NCBI GenBank assembly: GCA_024640205.1 | Contig: JAHEFL010000180.1 | Coordinates: 1-5,058 of the forward strand | Source: Flavobacteriales bacterium | GTDB lineage: Bacteria; Bacteroidota; Bacteroidia; Flavobacteriales_F; PHOS-HE28 | DNA: 5,058 nucleotides | Direction of reading: 5' to 3' | Part shown: positions 1 through 5,058 of the stretch, one piece after another | How the letters are laid out: each line of letters begins with the position of its first letter | Position numbering within the stretch: the first letter of the stretch is position 1 | Notes under the pieces: model-generated | What the model was told of the DNA's origin: nothing | What the model saw: only the letters and a program-made list of their open reading frames with translations | Databases searched by the model: none | Position numbers and translations under genes: made by a program

Positions 1-444
1 ACGGGGGATGCCAATGGCCATTCGGTCACCATGCGGTTGGAATTCCTTCGGGCTGGCTGGGCCATCGCCAAGGAGAACTGGTTGTTCGGGGTGGGCACCG
101 GTGATACCAGACCAGCCTTTGCGGAACAATACGACCGCATGAACAGCAGCCTGAAACCTGAATGGCGGCTCAGGGCCCATAACCAGTACCTCACACTGTG
201 GATCAGTTTCGGGGTCTTCGGCCTCCTTTGGTCCCTGTTCAGCTGGGTATGGCCGGCATGGACCTCGGGGGCATGGCGTCATCCTCTTTTCGTTGCTTGG
301 GCCATCACCTTCGGGATCTCCTGTCTAACGGACGACACCGTGGAGACACAGGCGGGTGCCACCTTTTTCGCCCTGTATTACACTTTGCTGGTATTCGCAA
401 CACCCAAGGCAGTCAGCGATCCGGCAGATCCTCCAACAGCCTGA
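1..444 (+). CDS. O-antigen ligase/polymerase family membrane protein, C-terminal part (5' end outside window)
   Basis: The reading frame is open from base 1 and stops at TGA 442..444, giving 147 residues of a longer protein. The Met codon at 31 is internal, because the ten codons before it already read as family sequence. The visible part matches the C-terminal half of the WaaL/Wzy-like O-antigen ligase superfamily. It has an Arg-rich start followed by a GVGTGD loop (residues 30-35), an RAHNQYL motif with the conserved His at about residue 60 (178..180), a hydrophobic helix at about 63-85, and a final hydrophobic stretch at about 94-133 containing SCLTDDTVETQAG. Family members are multi-pass inner-membrane proteins that join or polymerise undecaprenol-linked glycan at the periplasmic face. 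Ligase and polymerase cannot be told apart from this fragment. The two convergent glycosyltransferase genes next door support a surface-glycan role. Its last 32 bp overlap the 3' end of the opposite-strand GT9 gene. Confidence 0.82.
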   Translation, partial: TGDANGHSVTMRLEFLRAGWAIAKENWLFGVGTGDTRPAFAEQYDRMNSSLKPEWRLRAHNQYLTLWISFGVFGLLWSLFSWVWPAWTSGAWRHPLFVAWAITFGISCLTDDTVETQAGATFFALYYTLLVFATPKAVSDPADPPTA

Positions 445-1423
445 ACACCACTTCCGGCTCGATGGCATGCACCTGCTCCTGGGGGTCCTTCACACGCTCA
501 GCACCCTGTGCCGTGAGCACGTGGACATCATTGCCCAATGGTGCCCAACGACCGGGATGGATAGGGCGGATAGTGGAATAAAGACCGATGGCTCGAACGC
601 CGCTCGCTGCTGCGATATGCAGAGGACCGGTGCTGGCCCCGACCAAAGCATCGCTCCCCGCGATCAATTGGATCAGTTGATCAAGGGAGAGCTTTCCGCC
701 GGTATCCGTAATGTTCGATCGCCCCTGTGGCAAGGCACTTCGGTAACGTTCCGCCTCCGACGCGGTGCCTGTGACCAGTATCTGGTAGCGATCCGGATCC
801 AGGCGATCGATCAGTTCCACGAAACGGTCCAGACCCCACTCCACGGCACTGCCTTTGGAGAACGGGTGAATGATCACATGCTTCCTCCCGGGCTGAAGAA
901 GCTCACTTACCGGGTCCTCCATGGGTTCCGGGTCGAACCCGGTGAACCCTGCCAGTTGGTCCAATGTGGGTATGTCTACGACACCGAACGGCTCCAGTAA
1001 CTTGACGTTCAGTTGCGCCTCATGCAGGTCGCTCGCTTTGCGGCTGAAGCCGATCCGGTGATTGCATGACAGGATGTTCCACCACCGGTGGCTCGTACCG
1101 ATGCGATGTTCGATCCCAGCCAGCTTGGCCCATCCTGCCACGCGGCGATCTGGGAATACATGGATGATGACATCCGCTTTCAGTCGGCGAAGGACCTCGA
1201 CGACCACATTGTCCCGGTCGTGGCCGATCTCCTCCAAAGTGATGACCGAATCCACGTGAAGGCAGCGATGGATCACCGGGGCGGTGTAGCTGCGACCCAA
1301 AAAGGTGATGCGTACCCCCGGGTAACGTTCCTTCAGCAAACCCGCCAACGGTAAGGTGAGCATCACGTCACCGATACTGTCGGTGCGGCTAAGGATGATA
1401 TGCCTTGGAGCGATCCGTGCCAC
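413..1423 (-). CDS. Glycosyltransferase family 9 protein (heptosyltransferase-like)
   Basis: This 336-residue protein has the usual length and two-lobed GT-B layout of the GT9/ADP-heptose:LPS heptosyltransferase family. The N-terminal motif RTDSIGDVMLTLP (residues 13-25) is the family hallmark and contains the conserved Asp15. The C-terminal nucleotide-sugar region reads VGASTGPLHIAAA (261-273), then GLYSTIRPIHPGRW. The usual Asp before TGPLH is Ser here, so the donor may not be ADP-heptose. The enzyme would act in the cytoplasm, adding a sugar to LPS core or a related glycan. The start is GTG at 1421..1423. An in-frame stop at 1442..1444 with no ATG between leaves no upstream choice, and the protein begins just before the first beta strand, as expected. 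Only a weak AGG lies upstream. The start sits inside the last 35 bp of the GT2 gene, suggesting translational coupling in one operon. The 3' end overlaps the convergent ligase gene by 32 bp. Donor and acceptor are not determinable. Confidence 0.88.
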   Translation of the reverse strand: MARIAPRHIILSRTDSIGDVMLTLPLAGLLKERYPGVRITFLGRSYTAPVIHRCLHVDSVITLEEIGHDRDNVVVEVLRRLKADVIIHVFPDRRVAGWAKLAGIEHRIGTSHRWWNILSCNHRIGFSRKASDLHEAQLNVKLLEPFGVVDIPTLDQLAGFTGFDPEPMEDPVSELLQPGRKHVIIHPFSKGSAVEWGLDRFVELIDRLDPDRYQILVTGTASEAERYRSALPQGRSNITDTGGKLSLDQLIQLIAGSDALVGASTGPLHIAAASGVRAIGLYSTIRPIHPGRWAPLGNDVHVLTAQGAERVKDPQEQVHAIEPEVVFRLLEDLPDR

Positions 1424-2168
1424 GTGATAATGCCTGCAATTTCAGATACTTCAAATGGACCGCACGCGCAGAATACCATGCGATGTTCCAACCCGCCTTT
1501 CCATCCAGTGCACCAAGTTGGAGCAGGAATCCTTGAATGAACTTAACGAGAGGTGATAACCAGACCTTTATGAAGCCGGCACGTTTGCCTGCCTCGAACA
1601 TCGCCTGCGCATGCAAGCTGCTATACCGCTCGATGCGTTCCTTATGATCGGCGATCGTGTAGTAGGAGTAATGCAGAAGGTCCCCTTTCAGACGGGTCGG
1701 GGGCCGCGGATCCGCCAGTCGGAGCACCTCATGTACATGGGCCCCTTCCCAGGTGGCCCCGTCCTTAGGGAAGAGGCGCACCTTGGTATCCGGGTACCAG
1801 CCGCTATGGCGCACCCACGTCCCGCAGTAGTTGGTGAGCCGGTTGCATGCGTATGCACCGTCCAAGCCCTTGTTCTGTGCAGCCCTTAGGGATGCGCTCA
1901 GCTCTGGTGACAAAGCTTCGTCCGCATCCATCGAGAGGATATAAGGACCCATGGCCATGTCATTGGCGTGGTTCTTCTGATCGGAGTAATCGGTCCAGGT
2001 CCGCTCCGCCACCCGCGCCCCCAGCTCCCTCGCAATGCGCTGTGTGGCATCGGTGCTTTCCGCATCCACTACGATGACCTCGTCCACCACCCCCTTCAGA
2101 GAGGCGATGCAGCGGCCGATGTTGCGTTCCTCATTGCGCGTGATGATGACCGCTGAAATGCCTTGCAT
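1389..2168 (-). CDS. Glycosyltransferase family 2 protein (LPS core WaaE/KdtX-like)
   Basis: With ATG at 2166..2168 the protein has 259 residues. It opens with ISAVIITRNEERNI (3-16), the first strand and loop of a GT-A fold. VIVVDAESTDAT (31-42) carries the nucleotide-binding Asp, and SMDADE (79-84) is the metal-binding DXD motif. A middle block, VRLFPKDGATWEGAHVHE, and the C-terminal stretch FIQGFLLQLGALDGKAG, followed by HLKYLKL, resemble the WaaE/KdtX-type subgroup that adds a glucose-like sugar to LPS inner core. The exact sugar is an inference only. The frame is open further to ATG 2193..2195 and TTG 2196..2198, but those would add nine or ten residues not typical of the family, so 2168 is preferred. 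No Shine-Dalgarno sequence is visible, as is common in Bacteroidota. The stop is TAG at 1389..1391, inside the start of the downstream GT9 gene, so the pair is probably co-transcribed. A candidate -7 element lies eight bases upstream of the chosen start. Confidence 0.87.
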   Translation of the reverse strand: MQGISAVIITRNEERNIGRCIASLKGVVDEVIVVDAESTDATQRIARELGARVAERTWTDYSDQKNHANDMAMGPYILSMDADEALSPELSASLRAAQNKGLDGAYACNRLTNYCGTWVRHSGWYPDTKVRLFPKDGATWEGAHVHEVLRLADPRPPTRLKGDLLHYSYYTIADHKERIERYSSLHAQAMFEAGKRAGFIKVWLSPLVKFIQGFLLQLGALDGKAGWNIAWYSARAVHLKYLKLQALSRGTDRSKAYHP

Positions 2169-2176
2169 GGCTGGGC

Positions 2177-2184
2177 CAAAGATA
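2177..2184 (-). promoter_or_regulatory. Candidate Bacteroidota -7 promoter element (TAnnTTTG) for the GT2-GT9 pair
   Basis: Read on the minus strand, these bases are TATCTTTG, an exact match to the TAnnTTTG -7 consensus used by the Bacteroidota primary sigma factor. It sits in the only intergenic gap upstream of the glycosyltransferase pair, after the protease hairpin. A clear -33 TTG at the usual spacing is not seen: the nearest TTG is only about 11 bases upstream, which is too close. Transcription starting a few bases downstream would leave almost no 5' leader before ATG 2168. An eight-base degenerate motif can occur by chance, so this is a tentative call. Confidence 0.35.
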
Positions 2185-2200
2185 GCCGGCGCCATCAACG

Positions 2201-2226
2201 ACAGAGGGAGCCGAAGCTCCCCCTGT
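2201..2226 (-). terminator. Strong hairpin after the S8 peptidase gene, probable transcription terminator
   Basis: On the minus strand the sequence forms an 11-bp stem, ACAGGGGGAGC with GCTCCCTCTGT, fully paired apart from one G-U wobble. It closes on a TTCG tetraloop with a C-G closing pair, the very stable C(UUCG)G type. It begins 24 bases past the TAG stop of the peptidase gene and lies before the next gene on the same strand, the expected place for a terminator. There is no real run of T after the stem (CGTTGATGG follows), so it is not a textbook intrinsic terminator. It could instead stabilise the 3' end of the mRNA. In the plus direction the loop would be CGAA and no gene ends there. 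Confidence 0.6.
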
Positions 2227-2249
2227 ACCTGATATCGCCGTAATGATCC

Positions 2250-5039
2250 CTAACGCGATACAACGAACCGTCCTCGAGCCAATGCGGCCCGGTTCTCCAC
2301 CAAGCGAATGACGTACATCCCGTTCGCCAATTCCTGCGTTCCGATCACCGTACGGGCACCATTCGTGGAACCTTCCAGTACCATCCGTCCGGAATTGTCC
2401 ATCACCTGGTATCGCACCTGCCTGTTCGCCAGATCCCCGCGCAGTTCCAGGAATATCGCTTGATCCGCAGGGTTCGGATACATGCTCACGGATCCCTCCT
2501 CGGCCAGATCATTCAGCCCTACCGGCATCTCCACCAACACTTCCACGCGTTCACTCTCACAGGAAGTGCTCAACGGCTGTACCTCCCAATCGTAAAAGAA
2601 ATAGTAGAGCTCAAGCATGTTCGCTCCGGTCACGCTGCTACTTGTGATCTCACCATACTGCCCCAGTGAAAAGGGATAGGCCGGGTTGCTGCCGACACCG
2701 TCACGCCAGAGTTGCGGGTTGCCGCTCATGATGCGCAAAGCATAACTACCTGAGGCAGGGACCATGAATCCCAGATCGACCCGGCTCTCGCCATCCGGTA
2801 TGTCGAAATTCCCTTGGACCACAGTGTTCCCGGAAACGGTATTCACCAAGCCGATCGGCCGCATGCCAGCGCCGTTCGCGAACACCTTCACCGACCGGAG
2901 AACGAAAGGCTCGTTCGCCGTGAATAAGAGCCAGAAACTGGCATTGGGATGGTACTGACCGGTTGCTGTATTGTTCACCGGACCTCCAAAAGTGGAGGGC
3001 GCATCGCTGCTGACCACATTGGCACACCAGAATGATGTGGGGGTATTCAGCAGCGGCGTTTCCCACGCGTCACCAACACCAAGGGGAGTCCCTCCTGCTG
3101 GCACGCCATACCATAGGATGCTATCACCCGTAGCGGTCAAATTCGCTGTTCCAGGACCAGGTAGCAAGATCAGCTCCTCCGTAACAGGGGGTGCCGGATC
3201 CAGAACGAGGATCTCCACATCCTCCGCTTCCAGCGAATCGCAGGAGCCTTCCACGGTAAGTGAATACACTCCGGTCTCCGTAACTTGAATACTCTGTTCC
3301 ATGGCCCCTGTGCTCCACACATTCCCGAAAGTGGATGATGACGTGAGGGTGATGGAACCACCCGCGCAGATAGCGGGGAAGCTGCTCAAGGCGATCGTAG
3401 GGACCACACCTGTCGCCGGTTCGTAGATCGCGGACACCGAGAATTCAACGGTCTCATCCTCACACACACTACCTGCCTGGAACTCATATGCCGTACAGGT
3501 CTCCAAACCAGTGGCTTGGTAGAAGAGGTCGTCGAGCCCGTCCACCTGGGTCCAATCTGGATCACCCAACGGCCGATAACGGACGGAGTAGGGAGGATCG
3601 CTGAACGCGTTCCAGGTGAACATCATTTCATCCACTTCGGTGGCCTGGACCGCAGGAGCGTATGGCGCAGGACAGGCACCACAGGACGCCATGATCATCT
3701 GGATGCTGTTGGCAGCATTGATCCTTCCACCGGTCACCGTCTGGCCACCGAGATTGCCCACCTGGTCCACACCATCGAAGAGCACCTGCCGGATGTACGA
3801 CGCGCCCGCCATGGGGTCGCTGTTCACCAGGGCCATGAGGCTTGGACATGGAGCGCTGTAAAGCAGCCCGATGACACCCGCGGTCAGAGGGCTTGCGAAA
3901 GAGGTTCCGCTGGTACTGGTATACGAGGTGCTGCCGGCCGAAGTGCCGGAAGTGGTGTACACATCGGAACCTGGTGCGCCCACATCGATCGTCGTAGCGC
4001 CATAGCCGCTGAAGGTGCGGTTATCCGCGGAATTGGTCGCGGTAACACTGACCATGAAATCGCTGGCGCAGCCCGTAGGGAGGTCGCCCACTACATCGAT
4101 GTTCACATTGTTGTTCGCTGTGGCGCCACAGTTCAGGATACCCTCCGTACCCAAGGTGTCATAGATGGCGCACCAGAGCGGGTAATCATTGGGATCACCG
4201 TTATCGATACCCCAACTTGCGTTGGTGGCCACCACGAAGGCGCCCTTTTCCCCATCCGTATCATTATACAGGCGGCGCATCACCAAAGGATAGGTGTAGC
4301 TGGCGATCACGTTGGTCTGGCTGAGGCTGCCCACCGTAACCACCATGATCTTCACGTTCCAATTCGCCCCTGCCACACCGATACCGTTGTTACCGGTCGC
4401 ACCGATCATGCCGGCCACGTTCGTGCCATGCCCTCCATTGTACACGTTGTCATTTCCGCCGCCCGGGTTCCAGCCCAGATAGTCATCCGTGTAGCCGTTC
4501 GCATCATCATCGATGCCATTGTCCGGCACTTCGCCATGGTTCTTCCAGTGATTCGCGACCAGATCCGTATGCAACAGGTTGGCTGCTTCAATGACGCAGA
4601 CCACAATGGAATCACCTGTCGCGGTGAGCCCTCCGGTACTGATGTCCCATGCCAGCTCACTCTGAATGTTCTCATGCTGCCACTGCTGACCATAATTGGG
4701 ATCGTTCGGCACCTGTCGGAAGCTTACCGGATGGTCGTTCTGTGCCATCATTACCTGGCGATGTCTCTTCACGGCATCCAACATGCGCTGCTGAGCAACC
4801 GCGGTGTGGTCGAACCTCAACAACCAGATGCGCATCGGCGCGCTCACCTCCTTTTCCACCCGCAAGCCTGTCGCCACACCATCCATGTAGCGCAGTTCCT
4901 GAGCAATGGTGTTCACGTCACCATCGGGGCTCAACATCACGAGGATATCACCCGGGATGACGCCCTGCGCTTGCGCTTGGAGTGAAACAGGGAGCAACAG
5001 AATAAAGGCTGCCAGGACACGAGAGTGGACTAATTTCAT
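2250..5039 (-). CDS. Secreted S8 (subtilisin-like) serine peptidase with T9SS C-terminal sorting domain
   Basis: The 929-residue protein starts at ATG 5037..5039 with a Sec signal peptide: MKLVHSR, a hydrophobic core at 8-20, and likely cleavage after the A-Q-A at 22-24. Residues 27-108 look like a propeptide (PGDILVMLSP to QNDHPVSFR). The S8 domain is about 118-450: His204 in GHGTNVAG, SWG at 275-277, probable oxyanion Asn309, and Ser380 in GTSFASP. The strand that should carry the catalytic Asp reads VVCVIEAANLLHTDL, with Glu151 instead. An acidic stretch at 173-186 (DNGIDDDANGYTDD) resembles a calcium site. Then follow a fibronectin III-like domain (about 455-540), two Ig-like modules (about 547-614 and 617-678), an unassigned beta-rich region (680-835), and a T9SS type A-like sorting domain (841-929) with YPNPA, NGMYVIRL and final RFVVSR. 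It should cross the outer membrane by T9SS and be released or surface-anchored. It appears to be its own transcription unit, closed by a hairpin. The fold is certain; proteolytic activity is not, because of Glu151. Confidence 0.93.
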   Translation of the reverse strand: MKLVHSRVLAAFILLLPVSLQAQAQGVIPGDILVMLSPDGDVNTIAQELRYMDGVATGLRVEKEVSAPMRIWLLRFDHTAVAQQRMLDAVKRHRQVMMAQNDHPVSFRQVPNDPNYGQQWQHENIQSELAWDISTGGLTATGDSIVVCVIEAANLLHTDLVANHWKNHGEVPDNGIDDDANGYTDDYLGWNPGGGNDNVYNGGHGTNVAGMIGATGNNGIGVAGANWNVKIMVVTVGSLSQTNVIASYTYPLVMRRLYNDTDGEKGAFVVATNASWGIDNGDPNDYPLWCAIYDTLGTEGILNCGATANNNVNIDVVGDLPTGCASDFMVSVTATNSADNRTFSGYGATTIDVGAPGSDVYTTSGTSAGSTSYTSTSGTSFASPLTAGVIGLLYSAPCPSLMALVNSDPMAGASYIRQVLFDGVDQVGNLGGQTVTGGRINAANSIQMIMASCGACPAPYAPAVQATEVDEMMFTWNAFSDPPYSVRYRPLGDPDWTQVDGLDDLFYQATGLETCTAYEFQAGSVCEDETVEFSVSAIYEPATGVVPTIALSSFPAICAGGSITLTSSSTFGNVWSTGAMEQSIQVTETGVYSLTVEGSCDSLEAEDVEILVLDPAPPVTEELILLPGPGTANLTATGDSILWYGVPAGGTPLGVGDAWETPLLNTPTSFWCANVVSSDAPSTFGGPVNNTATGQYHPNASFWLLFTANEPFVLRSVKVFANGAGMRPIGLVNTVSGNTVVQGNFDIPDGESRVDLGFMVPASGSYALRIMSGNPQLWRDGVGSNPAYPFSLGQYGEITSSSVTGANMLELYYFFYDWEVQPLSTSCESERVEVLVEMPVGLNDLAEEGSVSMYPNPADQAIFLELRGDLANRQVRYQVMDNSGRMVLEGSTNGARTVIGTQELANGMYVIRLVENRAALARGRFVVSR

Positions 5040-5058
5040 AACGAGGGAGCAGGTTGAA

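Noticed and set aside
356..1000. Open frame of 214 codons on the plus strand, across the end of the ligase gene and the GT9 gene
   Set aside because: It is antisense to the well-supported GT9 gene and shows no family motif, so it is best read as a shadow frame.
3898..3948. Ser/Thr/Gly-rich repeat around the catalytic serine of the peptidase, with two G-T-S copies (residues 365-367 and 378-380)
   Set aside because: Only the second copy fits the GTSxASP active-site motif. The first is part of a small-residue loop, with no sign of a true DNA repeat expansion.
3516..4985. Long open frame of 489 codons on the plus strand, opposite the S8 peptidase gene
   Set aside because: It lies wholly antisense to a gene with clear domains. 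Its translation is rich in His, Ile, Arg and Gly with no recognisable motif, signal or membrane pattern, as expected for a shadow frame in GC-rich DNA with few stops.
1..5058. Search for mobile elements, tRNA or rRNA genes, CRISPR arrays, phage or defence genes
   Set aside because: Nothing found: no transposase or integrase motifs, no spaced direct repeats, no tRNA-like cloverleaf noticed by eye, and nearly all bases belong to the four coding regions.

Overview
The window looks like chromosomal DNA from a member of the Bacteroidota, probably a relatively GC-rich flavobacteria-like lineage. The clearest evidence is a 929-residue secreted protease ending in a type IX secretion system (T9SS) C-terminal sorting domain, a system largely confined to this phylum. 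A TAnnTTTG-type promoter element agrees with this. The lineage within the phylum cannot be fixed from this window. GC content is moderately high by eye (not counted).

Layout: (1) 1..444, plus strand, is the 3' end of an O-antigen ligase/polymerase-like membrane protein whose start lies left of the window. (2) 413..1423, minus strand, is a glycosyltransferase family 9 (heptosyltransferase-like) gene. Its 3' end overlaps the ligase gene convergently by 32 bp. (3) 1389..2168, minus strand, is a family 2 glycosyltransferase lying upstream of the GT9 gene and overlapping its GTG start by 35 bp, so the two probably form one operon. (4) 2169..2249 is an intergenic gap of 81 bp. It holds a strong 11-bp hairpin with a UUCG loop (probable terminator of the protease gene) and a candidate Bacteroidota -7 promoter element for the glycosyltransferase pair. 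(5) 2250..5039, minus strand, is a secreted multidomain S8 (subtilisin-like) peptidase. (6) 5040..5058 is a 19-bp remnant upstream of the protease, with nothing recognisable in it.

The three left-hand genes fit a cell-surface polysaccharide function: GT2 and GT9 would add core or O-antigen sugars in the cytoplasm, and the ligase-like protein would polymerise or attach glycan at the periplasmic face. The protease is probably a separate transcription unit exported through Sec and then T9SS. T9SS cargo with this kind of tail is, in studied species, attached to a lipopolysaccharide, so a functional link to the sugar genes is possible but unproven.

No convincing undescribed system was found. The most noteworthy point is that the S8 peptidase has Glu where the catalytic Asp of the Asp-His-Ser triad is expected.
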